Positions 33,756 through 44,653 of a stretch of 64,000 nucleotides of DNA are shown here, piece by piece. The stretch is taken from contig NZ_JAKGCT010000004.1 of assembly GCF_022230885.1 (NCBI RefSeq), forward strand, positions 1,178,001 to 1,242,000, given 5' to 3'. The position numbers were made by a program, and so were the translations under genes. Position 1 is the stretch's first letter; every line of letters begins with the position of its first letter. The notes beneath the pieces are model-generated. The model did no database searches, had not been told where the DNA came from, and saw nothing but the letters and a program-made list of their open reading frames with translations. The stretch comes from Paenalcaligenes niemegkensis. Its GTDB lineage: Bacteria > Pseudomonadota > Gammaproteobacteria > Burkholderiales > Burkholderiaceae_B.

Positions 33756-35134
33756 TTAAACTTCGCTGCGCTCGCCCTGCTCTGTAATGTCGAGCTTGCG
33801 CATTTTTTCCCATAAGACTTTACGACTGATGCCGAGATCAGCTGCACTGTCTTGACGACGCCAGGCATTACGCTCCAGCGCTTCAATTATTCTTTCTCGC
33901 TCAGCCAGTTCTGTCGTGCTGAACTCACTTTCGGAGTTGTCAGCAACAACCGCTAAAGCGGGTTGAGAACTCATCATCAGGCCTACGCTGGCAAAACGTT
34001 CAAACACCAGCCTGATCTGTGGACTGTCCCAACTTTTTTCACGTTTATACAGCAAGGCCACCCGCTCTACCAGATTGGCGAGTTCACGTACATTACCTGC
34101 AAACACCATGTCATCCAGCGTAGAACCCACCCAATCGGGCAATACCACTGACTGGACTTCAAGTTCACGTTGCAGCAGCGCCGTAAACAGGGCGAGCTTT
34201 TCCTGACCGCCCCGCTCTTCCAGATTAGGAATATGCAACTCGATCACCGCCAGGCGATAATACAAATCGGCCCTGAAACGGCCCTCGGACACCAACTGCG
34301 CCAAACTGCGATGACTTGCCGCAACCATACGAAAGTCAACAGGAATTTCTGCCGTAGACCCTAAACGCGTCACCGTACGCTGCTCCAGAACTCGGAGTAG
34401 TTTAACCTGTTGATGCAACGGAAGGTCACCGATTTCATCAAGAAATAACGTCCCGCCATTAGCCTGCTCAAAATAGCCACTGTGGGCGCCCACAGCCCCC
34501 GTAAAAGCACCCTTTGCGTGACCAAAAAAGTGGGCTTCAAACAACCCTTCGGGCACTGCGCCGCAGTTAACAGGAACAAAGGGCCCCTTTTTGCGTCTGG
34601 ACTGCTCATGCAAAAGCTTGGCCACCCTTTCCTTGCCTACACCGGTTTCGCCATGTATCAGCACGCTGGCACGCGTATCCGCATACAGCCTGACTTCATC
34701 CAGGCAGGCCTGCATCACTGCTGAAACCGCAATCAACGGCTCTGTCTGGACGGACTCTTCTGTATTTTGCTCTGCCAATGCTCCACCACTACTGATCTGA
34801 TCAATTAACAACCGTAGCTCAGCACAATTAAAGTCAGGCGATAAGGTATGAGAAAGCCGTTCGGGAAAATAACGCGGATCACCCGCCCGCTCAGACGAGG
34901 CAACCCAAATAACCGGGACTGCATGTTTGCTTAGCCACTGCTGCGCGTGAAAATTGGGTGTCGCGATCACAGAGACCGACACCAGCGCAATGGCGGTTTT
35001 CAAACTATTTTCCGTGCTGGGTAATAAGGTGTCGGACTCGACCCGAATAACGCCCACGTCACTGCTTTCCAAGCAGCGCATTGCCCGAAAAACAGATCAG
35101 AGGAACCTTCAATTACGTAAAGCGTAGGCGTCAT
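33756..35134 (-). CDS. sigma-54-dependent enhancer-binding protein of the tad locus, frameshifted near its start in this sequence
   Basis: Reconstructed 459 aa. N-terminal receiver-like domain without an obvious phospho-Asp (about 1-150), AAA+ domain with Walker A GETGVGKE, the sigma-54-contacting GAFTGA loop and Walker [11 protein letters not shown], then a Fis-type helix-turn-helix (last 40 residues, [20 protein letters not shown]). The directly visible frame starts at 35081; one extra T in the five-T tract (plus-strand A run 35088-35092) links it to ATG 35134, adding [18 protein letters not shown]. It should activate RpoN promoters; none was seen before flp, but three lie at 50-53 kb. Confidence 0.88.
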
Positions 35135-35169
35135 ATGTAAATCCGCGTCAAACGATGGGTAGGTGGGGG

Positions 35170-37278
35170 TTAATCGGAAGATTCGATGTGGATAAGGATC
35201 CCTTCAAAGTTGTCTGAGCTGAAAAACTCGTCTACTCGAACGGTCACTTCACCCACGTCTAAACCTAATGTTTTTAGTAAATTTTCTAAAAGCGGATTAA
35301 GAAGACGATTTTCCAAGGGCTCTAATAACTGATTTAGCACTGTGAGGGCAAGGATCGAAACTCCGCCGTCCCCATCTGCCACTAAAATTTTAGACAACTT
35401 GGTCTGATCACTACAAAATATGCACAGCAAGTTACTCAGCAGGTCCAATAAGTTTTTAAGCAAATCGCCGGCAAAGCTAACAATCGATGTTAAAAACTCA
35501 ACCAATGATGGGGGTTGATTAGTCACATCATAAGTATTTAGAGTCTCAGCAGTAGTCTCTATAGCGTTATTAAACCGATTCAGGCTCCCATACTCACTAA
35601 TCAAATTATTGGACAGTGCCGTAAAATTAGACTCTCTAGAGGGCAAATCACTTTTCACATCAAGTATGCCACCCAATATCTTCCCTATCGTTTCACCAAG
35701 TACTTGTTTTACGATCTCATGTAAATTCAATTTTAAGGTTTGTACCGGTTCTGAAACCGACGGCTTTCCAGCAACCAACGTCACAATCACTGGTTCGTTT
35801 GAACCTGTACTGTCAGCGAGAATAGGGATTTTTAACCCGGCCGTTTTAGTGCCACTATTTAATACCTTTACAAACTTATGTGGGAATACGAGTTCTTCAT
35901 CGGCACAACTATTTATGCGTGAAAAAATCACACCAGGATCACCTATGCATAAGTTTGCCAGCGAACCCTTCACCTCGAAAATAGCTTCACCTTGTGCAGT
36001 AGCCCGATCATATGTAGGTTCCTCCAACAACGTGGCTGCACCCTGACCTAACTCAATTGAAATGGGTAAATCGACTTCCAACAAAAGAAGATTTAGCTTT
36101 GCACGTAAGTACACTCTTACGTTCGCGTGATTTGCCTTAGCACCCTTTATAAGTGGAGCTGTCGCTGGCGGCTCAATTAATCGTACTGCTGAATCTATCG
36201 TTAATAAGCTTCCTAATCCCACTGTGGGTTTCAACTCTATACCCGTATTATTCTGAGCTATAGAAATTGCTGTATTTAAAAAATCCCCCCAATCAATAAC
36301 TGTTGCTAATGCAGCCTTTGAATTACCATTATCAGCAATATTCAAAAAACCACTTGTGCCAAATAAAGGCACTGATGTGCTAAATCCTGGCAAGTTAGCT
36401 AAAGCCTGTATAGCTGACGATAGAGCAGTCACACTCACATCTGCCAAATCTTGCTGACCTAGCACCGTAGCACTTGCCTGTAGAAGTTCCGCTATTCTAA
36501 AATCGTGTAAATCTAATAAATCGCCCGATGTTGCGACATCCAAGTCCAAACCTACAGGAAGATCTAGTTCTTGAAGCAAACCGCTTGGTGTAAGTTTTAC
36601 GTTTGCTAAGCCATTGTGCGTTAACACGCTCACCTGCTCAGTGTTCAACCCCACTTGCTTCAGCAGCAACGAAAGTAATCCGCTGTTGTTAATGCCAAGC
36701 GTATCGTAGTTAACACTAAACCTCTGCTGCTCCAAAAACTCATCTATAGGCGGCAGATACGCAGTAGAACTCGCACTGATGTTTTCCAGACCTAAACTGC
36801 CGAAGAAAGCATAGTCTTTAGCCTTCAGCGTAAAGGTCACGCCAATGGCGCTGAAAGAGCCTGTCACGCCAAGCGGCTCGCCGTGATAGCTAATAACACC
36901 GTCTTCTTTGTCCTCCACGACGTTAACGCGCTCGCAGCTAACGACTAGTGCACTTTCATCCTCATCAAGACGAGTATTAAAGTCGGACCTGGAAGATATA
37001 TAGTCACTTACGTAGCCCAGCATTGCTGCTTCACATACCTCACGTGGATTATCTTCATAGCCCTCTAACTGTTCAACGTTATCCAACAACACCACATTAT
37101 TCAGCGCTGCCAGATCCACGACGTTTTGCAGGTCGCGCTTGACTGAGAAGTACAGACCTAGCTGCGCAGCACCTAACAACACCACGCACACCAGCAGCGC
37201 CGCGACGGCGGGGATCAGGATTGCGCCACGCTGGGCTGCGTGGGCAAGGTGTCGTGTTTTATCCGTTAAATGCTGCAT
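35170..37278 (-). CDS. tadG: TadG-like pilus assembly protein
   Basis: 702 aa. N-terminal Tad-like segment: basic leader, QRGAILIPAVAALLVCVVLLGAA membrane helix (about 18-42; part shown) and VKRDLQNVVDLAALNNV, the TadG/TadE-like start. The rest is a long extracytoplasmic region rich in Leu, Asn and Ser, with a lysine-poor, repetitive helical C-terminus. It is anchored in the inner membrane and presumably reaches the periplasm. Last of the structural tad genes, 27 bp after DUF3613. Its length is at the upper end for TadG proteins. Confidence 0.85.
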   Translation of the reverse strand: MQHLTDKTRHLAHAAQRGAILIPAVAALLVCVVLLGAAQLGLYFSVKRDLQNVVDLAALNNVVLLDNVEQLEGYEDNPREVCEAAMLGYVSDYISSRSDFNTRLDEDESALVVSCERVNVVEDKEDGVISYHGEPLGVTGSFSAIGVTFTLKAKDYAFFGSLGLENISASSTAYLPPIDEFLEQQRFSVNYDTLGINNSGLLSLLLKQVGLNTEQVSVLTHNGLANVKLTPSGLLQELDLPVGLDLDVATSGDLLDLHDFRIAELLQASATVLGQQDLADVSVTALSSAIQALANLPGFSTSVPLFGTSGFLNIADNGNSKAALATVIDWGDFLNTAISIAQNNTGIELKPTVGLGSLLTIDSAVRLIEPPATAPLIKGAKANHANVRVYLRAKLNLLLLEVDLPISIELGQGAATLLEEPTYDRATAQGEAIFEVKGSLANLCIGDPGVIFSRINSCADEELVFPHKFVKVLNSGTKTAGLKIPILADSTGSNEPVIVTLVAGKPSVSEPVQTLKLNLHEIVKQVLGETIGKILGGILDVKSDLPSRESNFTALSNNLISEYGSLNRFNNAIETTAETLNTYDVTNQPPSLVEFLTSIVSFAGDLLKNLLDLLSNLLCIFCSDQTKLSKILVADGDGGVSILALTVLNQLLEPLENRLLNPLLENLLKTLGLDVGEVTVRVDEFFSSDNFEGILIHIESSD

Positions 37279-37305
37279 GGTTACGTCCCTTTAATTGAAA
37301 CGCTA

Positions 37306-37736
37306 CTAATTGCTTGATCTCTGGGTGTCCAGGGTTTCAAATGTCTGCGGAATGGGATGCGTGAAACTTTGTATGTAGCGCTCCCAGGTGTGGGTGGCGG
37401 TGACGCCCAGAACGGTATGTTCGGTTCCACTGCGTTCGCTGCGTGCCTGAGCTGCCAACAGCATGCGGGTGACGTCGCCTATTTCTTCACGGGCAACGAA
37501 AGTCGTACTGGCCACAGCAGGCGCTTCTTGATTACGGACCACAGCGGCTTGTGGGGCCGACGGTGGTGTTGCTTGTACCGGAGCGGGCGCCGTTACTGTA
37601 GGGCGTATCGCAAAGCTTTGCGACTGCACGGCGGTGGGGCTGTTTTCTATACGCTGCATCAGGGGTTCTGGTTTTGTGCCTGCGCACCTGACCCCAAAAA
37701 CGTAAGAGCACCGCAGGTCAATAGAATTCGTTTCAT
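37306..37736 (-). CDS. DUF3613 protein of the tad locus, frameshifted in this sequence
   Basis: Reconstructed 143 aa. The frame seen directly starts inside the protein at MQRIENSP; upstream ATG 37736 encodes a signal peptide (MKRILLTCGALTFLGSGAQA) that meets it if one C is added to the four-C tract (plus-strand G run 37662-37665). The mature part is Ala/Pro-rich, then a conserved C-terminal DUF3613 segment (GDVTRMLLAAQ, TWERYIQSF). It sits between tadD and tadG, as usual in Burkholderiales tad clusters. Periplasmic; function unknown. Confidence 0.83.
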
Positions 37737-37754
37737 AATGGCCTCAATAATGCG

Positions 37755-38738
37755 TTATTGAATTAATCGGGGATTGGTAAAACCGAATGGAATTTCGGCT
37801 TGATTCGACTGCTCCCAGATAGGTTCAGGGTTTGACTGGCTCACAGCACTGACGACACGTTTGGCTTCAGCCGCTGCTGCAGGGCCAGCCACATCCTCTG
37901 CGCTGCCGACACGATGAGGTGCTGCCGCGGACTCGTGACTTGACTGGTTGACCACGCTGACGGCACCGCCCGATACAGCGACCGGCTGAGACGCCAGTGC
38001 TACGTCGCGCTGAATGTCGTGTGCCAATTCATAAATGGCGTCGCGCACGCCATCCGAAATCTTTAGCTGGGCCATGACGGCTTGGGCTCGCTGCTCTTGC
38101 CCATCGACCAGCAGGTACAAGGCCAAATTGCTTAATACTTTTGCGTTTTCAGGATCCAGCTCTGCGGCTTTACCTAATGACACACGCGCCTGTGCCAACT
38201 GATGGGACCTTAACTGTGCGAAACCCAGGTCACTAAGCAGGCGTGCATCGGTGGGGCGTAACTGTACGGCTTTGGACAGATGTCTGGCAGCTTGTGGATA
38301 ATTCTGCTGCTGCCCCGCCAACAGGCCCAGGCCACGATGTGCCAGGGCGGCTTCAGAACCGGCGACCAGGCTTTCGTAAAGTGCCTGGCTTTCTTCAAAT
38401 TGACCGGTGCTGCGCAGCGCTTCGGCCTGCATCACATCAATTTCCGCATTGCGTCCGAACTCGGATACGTAGGCATCTATAAAGGCAAGCGAGGCGAAGT
38501 AACGGCCTTGCTGCTGAACTTCACTGATGGTGTTCAGGGCAATTTCACGTTGGTTCGGTGCGTTTTTCTTCCATTCGTCGGCCTCGTGCTTACGAATCAG
38601 CGCCTGTTGAGATTGCTGCTGTTCAATAAGCTGATAGGCACTTTCCATTCCGCTGCCGGAACAACCGGCCAACGCCAGCAAGGCCACCACGCTGAGGCGC
38701 TTGACTGTTACACGCTGGTGCCATTTAGCAAGCCTCAT
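37755..38738 (-). CDS. tadD: TadD-like TPR lipoprotein
   Basis: 327 aa with a lipoprotein signal (LLALAGC, Cys about residue 25) and at least four TPR motifs (about 110-235, e.g. ALAHRGLGLLAGQQQNYPQAARHL; part shown). TadD proteins are pilotins or assembly factors for the secretin. The start codon lies one base after the tadC stop, so they are coupled. Confidence 0.9.
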   Translation of the reverse strand: MRLAKWHQRVTVKRLSVVALLALAGCSGSGMESAYQLIEQQQSQQALIRKHEADEWKKNAPNQREIALNTISEVQQQGRYFASLAFIDAYVSEFGRNAEIDVMQAEALRSTGQFEESQALYESLVAGSEAALAHRGLGLLAGQQQNYPQAARHLSKAVQLRPTDARLLSDLGFAQLRSHQLAQARVSLGKAAELDPENAKVLSNLALYLLVDGQEQRAQAVMAQLKISDGVRDAIYELAHDIQRDVALASQPVAVSGGAVSVVNQSSHESAAAPHRVGSAEDVAGPAAAAEAKRVVSAVSQSNPEPIWEQSNQAEIPFGFTNPRLIQ

Positions 38739-38739
38739 G

Positions 38740-39708
38740 CTAGCTCCCTGAAATTTGTGAAAGGCCCCTGAACAAGGCCAGAAAACCAGAACCGGCTGTC
38801 ACGATCAATAACGCGGGCAATAAGGTGATGACCATGACACCAGTCATTTTGACGGTCAGCTTCCCGACTTCTTCCTTAAGGCCTAAACGGCGCTGCTCGC
38901 GCAGGCGTTCGCCAAAACGATTAAGCGGTTCTTGCATGCCACCACCATGCTGATCGACCTGCACGATCAGGCGGCATATCGCTGCCAGATCGTCGTTACG
39001 GTAATTGTTAGCCAGGCGTTCAAGCGATTGCTCGCGTGAGCGCCCTCGGGAATAAAGCTCTAGTGCCAGCGTCAGCTCATGCCCCAGCACCGGAATCACG
39101 TTTTGGAACTCTTGTTCTATGGTGTGCAGGCTTTGATCCATCGACAGCCCCACCCCCTGCAGCAAGCGTATTAAATCGACAAACAGTGGCAGCTCTTGCT
39201 TGATGGTGTTTCGCCGTTCAGTTGTGCGTCGCTGCAAAACCCACTTGGGCATCATCCAGCCCAATCCGAAGCCGAGGAAAGTGCTGAGGAACGGGATTTT
39301 TTCCAGCAAGCCGCCCAGGGGAATAAAGGACGCGACAAAGGCAAAGAAAAAGGTGGTCAGTACCCGTGTTCCAACAAATAAAACACGAGCCTGAGACAGA
39401 TTCTTGAACCCGCTTCCATCAACCAGCTCCCGATCTTCTTCAGCGAATACAAACTTTCCCAAGGGGCCCGCCAACGCCCACTGACCTATGCCTTCAATCG
39501 TCTGGACGACTCGCTTTGCCAGGCTCTGATTTTGCTTTTCAATGCCACTGCCGGTTTGACGCTGGGTAATGGCGGCGTCCATGTTCTTGCGTAGCTTATG
39601 TCGATCGCTTCCATATTTGAACAAAAACCAGGCACCAATGCCGGCTGCAAAAAGCGCACACAGGGCCGCACATGCGATAAGGAGCCAAATGAAGTCACTT
39701 TCATTCAT
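38740..39708 (-). CDS. tadC: TadC, inner-membrane platform protein of Flp pilus assembly
   Basis: 322 aa from ATG 39708. Hydrophobic N-terminus (about 5-30), then a type II secretion F domain (about 160-290: LPLFVDLIRLLQGVGLSMDQSLHTI, part shown) flanked by membrane helices. It pairs with TadB as the platform for the TadA ATPase. In the raw frame it appears fused behind TadB; that fusion is an artefact of the frameshift in tadB, because a proper stop and a GGGGAAA ribosome site lie before ATG 39708. Confidence 0.9.
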   Translation of the reverse strand: MNESDFIWLLIACAALCALFAAGIGAWFLFKYGSDRHKLRKNMDAAITQRQTGSGIEKQNQSLAKRVVQTIEGIGQWALAGPLGKFVFAEEDRELVDGSGFKNLSQARVLFVGTRVLTTFFFAFVASFIPLGGLLEKIPFLSTFLGFGLGWMMPKWVLQRRTTERRNTIKQELPLFVDLIRLLQGVGLSMDQSLHTIEQEFQNVIPVLGHELTLALELYSRGRSREQSLERLANNYRNDDLAAICRLIVQVDQHGGGMQEPLNRFGERLREQRRLGLKEEVGKLTVKMTGVMVITLLPALLIVTAGSGFLALFRGLSQISGS

Positions 39709-39718
39709 TGCTTTCCCC

Positions 39719-40638
39719 TTAGACCTGACGTGCCATGCGATACAGCCAATAGGAGCCGGAGATCTGCAGGCCCACCGCCAGGAGCAACAGTTTTTTCCGG
39801 TGCTGTCGTGCCACATGCCCATGAACAAGGCGTTATTGAACATCAGGATGTAGCAGGCCAATAACAGGGGCAGCAGACCCAGCACCCACGCAGACAGGCG
39901 CACCTCTGCAGAGAGCGCGTGCAGCTCGTGACGTGCATGTTCGCGATCACGCATAAAGGCCGCCATACGCTCCAGGGTCTGATCACTACGTCCGCCGAAA
40001 CGCATCGCCACCCCAATTACCGAGGCCACTAAAAACAAATCGTGCAATCCATACAGTCGGGACACCATACGCAGGGACTCGTCTAACTCTTTACCCGAAC
40101 GATGCAAGGCAATGGCCCGCTCCAATACGGAGCGCAAAGGTTCAGGCGAGGTTTCGCCCGCGCGGTGAAAGGCAGCGCCCATGCTATTTCCGATGGTCAT
40201 CAGGCGCACAATCATTTCAAGAAAATCAGGGATCTGGCCGGTGATTTTTCTGTAGCGCTTGTCAGCCCGTAACCACAGCCAGAAGTAAAGGATCAGCACC
40301 GAGCAAAAGAGAAACAGAAAAGCGGCAAAGGCCCCCAAGGTCATCATCACCAGAATGAAGGCCAGCAGCATGGGGCCAAAGATTTTTAGATGAAGTGCCT
40401 TGGACTCTTCAAGGCCGGCCCTCAATAGCAGCTCAGTCCAGCTACGCGGCGTCCGCACCCAGCCACGCCGCTGTTCTTTCAGGAAATTGGCAAGCTCAGA
40501 CGGTGCGAGGCGATCCAGTTGTTGCGTAAGACGCGCGCCTACGCGCCTGCGCTGTTCACGCATCAGGGCGTAGCGCCATAACCAGTGCGCCCCGCCAAAA
40601 AACACCAGACCCAGAGCCAAGAGCACAAAGCCTGTCAT
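39719..40638 (-). CDS. tadB: TadB, inner-membrane platform protein of Flp pilus assembly, frameshifted in this sequence
   Basis: Reconstructed 306 aa, start 40638 two bases after the tadA stop with GGAGG ahead. Membrane helices near 5-25, 95-135 and the C-terminus; F domain IPDFLEMIVRLMTIGNSMGAAF (part shown). After HDSTGK the raw frame turns into Cys/Trp-rich nonsense and reads into tadC. One more A in the six-A tract (plus-strand T run 39791-39796) gives the expected ending KLLLLAVGLQISGSYWLYRM and a stop at 39719-39721. Confidence 0.88.
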
Positions 40639-40640
40639 GG

Positions 40641-41990
40641 CTAACGCCTCCAATCCCAGAAGCCGGGTTCTTTACCGTTATCGCTGTCAAACTTCTCTTG
40701 TGCCTGCGTGCTTAACCTATCGCGGTAAGTGGCAAGTTTGCGGTTATGCGGATGAATACCCAAGGTGGTCCAGCGGTCTTTTTCTTCATTCTGCTCATCA
40801 ACGTAGTTCTCATGCTTATACAGTTCTTGCGTCGAGATCACGCCGTCACCCATACCGGTGATTTCCGTCACCGAGAGAATACGCCGGCGCCCGTTGGGCA
40901 AACGGCCAATCTGAACAATAAAGTCCAGGGCACTGGATATTTGTCGGCGCAGACTTTCTTCGCTGCCTTGAAAACCGGCAAAACCCGCCAGCATTTCCAT
41001 ACGGTATAAACACTCGCGCGGCGAGTTGGCGTGAATAGTAGCCATTGAGCCCTCATGCCCCGTGTTCATTGCCTGCAGCATGTCTATCACCTCGGCGCCA
41101 CGTACCTCGCCCACTACCACTCGATCGGGACGCATCCGCAAACTGTTGCGGATGAGGTCGCGGATGGAGACTTCGCCGCTACCGTCATAACCGGTCTGTC
41201 GCGCTTCCAGACGCACCACATGAGGGTGATTGAGCGATAATTCAGCCGTATCTTCAATCGTTACCACCCGCTCGGTGGTGGGAATAAAGAATGCCAGGGC
41301 ATTCAACAGTGAGGTCTTACCCGAACTCGTGCCACCCGATATGAGAATATTGCAGCGACTGGCGACCGCGGCCTCAAGCAACTGGAAAATAGCCTGATCA
41401 AAGGTGTTCAGTTCAAGCAGGTCATTGGGCTTCAGCGGGTCTTTACGAAATTTACGCACCGACACCATGGGCCCATCAACCGCTAAAGGATGAATCACCA
41501 CGTTCAGGCGCCCGCCATCCGGCAGGCGCGCATCGACCATGGGCATGGACTCATCAAGCCGACGTCCCAAGGGTGCAAGAATGCGGCGTACGATGCGCAG
41601 CACATGGTTGTTGTCATTAAAGCGGATGTTTTCCCGGGCCAGCCTGCCATGCCTGGAGACAAAGACGTTCTCAAAGCCGTTGATCAGCACATCTTCCACT
41701 TCTACGTCGGCCAGCAAGTCTTCAAGTGGTCCCAGGCCCGCGAGTTCTTTGGTGAGTGCATCCACAATCTGCTGCTGCTCAAGCTCATTTACCGGCAAAC
41801 GGCGCAGTCGCGCAAAGTTGGCGACTTCGATGCCCACAAACTCTTGTATGGCTTCTCGCGTCCAGCGACCGAACTCTGCTCCCAGCTCTTCAATACGCGT
41901 CAACAAGTGTTCATGAGCAGCCTCTTTGATGCGATGTATATCCACTCCGCCTAGTAGCGAGTCACTCTCTGGAAAAGACGTTGAGCTCAT
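40641..41990 (-). CDS. tadA: TadA/CpaF secretion ATPase
   Basis: 449 aa. The N-terminal domain (about 1-170) precedes the ATPase core: Walker [11 protein letters not shown] (about 222-231), Asp box [14 protein letters not shown], Walker [14 protein letters not shown] and His box [14 protein letters not shown]. Hexameric cytoplasmic motor that drives both extension and retraction of Flp pili. Lies between cpaE and tadB in a tightly packed operon. Confidence 0.96.
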   Translation of the reverse strand: MSSTSFPESDSLLGGVDIHRIKEAAHEHLLTRIEELGAEFGRWTREAIQEFVGIEVANFARLRRLPVNELEQQQIVDALTKELAGLGPLEDLLADVEVEDVLINGFENVFVSRHGRLARENIRFNDNNHVLRIVRRILAPLGRRLDESMPMVDARLPDGGRLNVVIHPLAVDGPMVSVRKFRKDPLKPNDLLELNTFDQAIFQLLEAAVASRCNILISGGTSSGKTSLLNALAFFIPTTERVVTIEDTAELSLNHPHVVRLEARQTGYDGSGEVSIRDLIRNSLRMRPDRVVVGEVRGAEVIDMLQAMNTGHEGSMATIHANSPRECLYRMEMLAGFAGFQGSEESLRRQISSALDFIVQIGRLPNGRRRILSVTEITGMGDGVISTQELYKHENYVDEQNEEKDRWTTLGIHPHNRKLATYRDRLSTQAQEKFDSDNGKEPGFWDWRR

Positions 41991-42007
41991 TGCACGTTCC
42001 TTGTTCG

Positions 42008-43273
42008 TTAGCGTGAGCGATTAGCCAAACGGGCCAACCACTTCAATTTTATTTTGTTGCTGGCCGGCATTAACCCGGAAACCGGGGCTAGCGTTGTTGC
42101 CATCGCTGAAATGGCCTTGATATAGGGGTCTCGCTCATTGCCACCGCTGATCAATTCGGCCAGGTTCATCGCTTTCAGCATTTCCCAGCCACGATCGGGC
42201 AGGGTAGCCAGTAAATTCAATTTGAAGCGCTCTGCTATTTCATTCGCCGGCAGGCCTGCCCGAATGTCGTAGCGATTGATCACCAGTTGCAAAGGCAAAT
42301 CTTCAAAGGCAGCCAGCGAATCGGCAACCGAGATCAATGAAGCTACGTTCTGGTCGCATACCAGCCAGCGCTCATCAACCTGATCCGCCAATTGCCGTAA
42401 AAAGCCTTGGTTAGGAAAACCATTGGTCTCAATTACCAACGCACCGAAGTGCTGGGCAAGCACAGCACAAAGCTGCAGACAATCTTTTAGGGAAGCTCCC
42501 TGAATTGCACCGGGATCTGTCGGCAAGGTAATCGTGCTCATACCGCAGGGGTGCTGCGGCAACGCCGTCTTCAACAAGGTGCCATCCAGCCTATGCACCT
42601 GTTTGCTGGCATCGATAAAGCTGAAATCGGAGGCCAGGTTCAAATAGTAATTACTGTCTCCGGTAGGCCAGCCTAAATCGACCAGGCACACACGATGCTC
42701 AAGGGGCAAGCGTGAGTGATCATCAGTCATGGTGCTTTCTGCGCAATGCGCTGCGTTAATCAAGAGCTGTTTTTGCAAATGTGCTGCCACGTGCACGGCG
42801 GCCGTTGTCGCCCCTACTCCTGGCCGCGCGCCCATAATCAGTGCGCTACGTCCTTTCTTCGGCTGGGCTACAAGCTGAGCGCGACTTGCCTGATCACGCA
42901 GTACCCGGCTTAGCGTTTCCAGGACTTCCGCCGGCCGCGATAAATCCACAAATTCGTGCACGCCGGCACGCAAGGCACGAATCACACTCTTGGAGTCCTC
43001 GCTGGCTCCGATGGCGATACGGCCCAGTTGTGGTGCATTTTGCGCCACAGCCTGCGTTAGCTCGACAGCGGCATCGCACTGCGCGCAACCGGAACCACAT
43101 GCTCCAAAATCAAAAAACACCAAATCCGCACCACTCTGCTCCAGAGTGCTCAGCACTTCCGGAGTCGCAGCTGTCCCTACTTGCAATGAGCCTAGCTCAC
43201 TGCAAACATCGCTTAAGCGAGCGGCTGTAGCAGCATCTGAACCGCACAGTAAAAATTTCCAGTCGTTCGGCAA
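42008..43273 (-). CDS. cpaE: TadZ/CpaE pilus localisation ATPase
   Basis: 421 aa. N-terminal receiver-like domain (about 1-130) lacking a full set of phosphorylation residues, then a ParA/MinD-like domain with the deviant Walker A motif GARPGVGATT (about 148-157) in which the catalytic Lys is replaced, as in other atypical TadZ proteins. TadZ places the Tad machine at the pole or a membrane site. Situated between rcpA and tadA. Confidence 0.92.
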   Translation of the reverse strand: MPNDWKFLLCGSDAATAARLSDVCSELGSLQVGTAATPEVLSTLEQSGADLVFFDFGACGSGCAQCDAAVELTQAVAQNAPQLGRIAIGASEDSKSVIRALRAGVHEFVDLSRPAEVLETLSRVLRDQASRAQLVAQPKKGRSALIMGARPGVGATTAAVHVAAHLQKQLLINAAHCAESTMTDDHSRLPLEHRVCLVDLGWPTGDSNYYLNLASDFSFIDASKQVHRLDGTLLKTALPQHPCGMSTITLPTDPGAIQGASLKDCLQLCAVLAQHFGALVIETNGFPNQGFLRQLADQVDERWLVCDQNVASLISVADSLAAFEDLPLQLVINRYDIRAGLPANEIAERFKLNLLATLPDRGWEMLKAMNLAELISGGNERDPYIKAISAMATTLAPVSGLMPASNKIKLKWLARLANRSR

Positions 43274-43306
43274 ACGTGAAACTCCTTGACGAGCAAGACA
43301 ATGAAA

Positions 43307-44613
43307 TTAATTAGAAAAACCTGGCATGAGATCACCACCCTGTGGGCCCAGCAGGTAGTATCCCCATGCGTTAGTCGCGGTATCACTACGCTCTTGGCGT
43401 CCGCCCGGCAAAGGCAGGGCGACATCCTTGGCAATGGGCTTTACCAATCGGGGGTCACTACAATAATGAGTTCCAGTTCTTGCTGTGAATAGCGCACGCT
43501 ACGGAAGAAGGCACCGATAATGGGCAGATCGCCCAGAAAAGGCATCTTGGCCACATCAGCGGCCGTTTGGCGTGATACCAGTCCGCTAATAATGTAGCTT
43601 TCGCCATCGCCCAGCTCTACCGTGGTTTCGGCCCGGCGCGTTCTAAAAGCCGGCATCAGGGTGACGTTGTCGCCCGAGGCCACGGGGATCGCATTGCCAT
43701 AGTCCAGCTCACTGGATTCAGGAGCAACCTTTAGTGAAATACGATCACGCGACAATACCGTCGGGGTTACGGTCAGGCCTACCCCAAAAGGTTTATAGGT
43801 GACGCTGGTTGTACCCAGGCCACCAGCTTCGGGCACCGGAACTTCACCGCCAGCCAGAAAGCTCGCACTTTGGCCTGACAAGGCAACCAGGGTGGGTTCG
43901 GCCAGCACCCGCGCCATGCGGTTTTGCTCAAGCAGGCTTAAACGGGCATTAAAGCTTGCCGAACTGAACATCAAGTTAAAACCGTTAGTCGCAGTTAAAG
44001 GCAGTGCAATATCTGCAGCCCAGCGGCCACTGGAACGCTGGGCTGCGGCGCTGATGCCTACATCTTTCATTACTGATCGCGACACTTCCACGACCTTCAC
44101 ATCGACCTGCACCATGCCGCTCAGGTTAATTTCAGATAAATCCACCACCGTCGTGTCATTGTTTGCGCCGCTGGCGCTCGCAATGGCATCGCGATGCTCT
44201 AATAAAGAATCAGAAGTACCCGTAATGGTGGCCACGCTCCCGGCCGAACCCACATCGGCCTGCACTTGACGCCCGCTGTCGCTCAGTGCCTTGTCAACCT
44301 GACTTTTGACCCGGACCTGATAACGAACCGCCTGTTCCTGGCCCTGCAGCCACACGCGCAAATCGGTATTGCCCGCTCTTTTTGCAATAAGCAGCAGTTC
44401 ATTCGCACCACGGCTCTGGCTCTCCAGCACCTGCACATCCGCCACCGCATCGTCGCCGACGGCCACACGGGTCAACGGACGGGTAAAGCGCAGAAGCTCC
44501 TGATCATGCACCACCAGTTCAACGGTGTTAGCCTGTACTGCCAGTGGCGACATGGCAGCCACCATCACCAGCGCGGCTACCAGCCAAAGCCACTGTAGTT
44601 TATGAAGCTTCAT
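43307..44613 (-). CDS. rcpA: RcpA/CpaC outer-membrane secretin, frameshifted at its C-terminus in this sequence
   Basis: Reconstructed 435 aa. Signal peptide from ATG 44613 (cleavage after VQA); longer starts at 44625, 44667 and 44700 are possible. N-terminal pilus/secretin domain (LLRFTRPLTRVAVGDDAVADV), BON-like region, then the secretin domain (VDVKVVEVSRS ... LELIIVVTP). The raw frame stops after VTPDW. Adding one C to the five-C tract (plus-strand G run 43450-43454) gives VTPRLVKPIAKDV and the usual secretin tail to a TAA at 43307-43309, leaving a natural 33-bp gap to cpaE. Confidence 0.9.
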
Positions 44614-44653
44614 TTTTACTCTCATAGCAAAAGCGGCGCAGGGCACAACTCGT

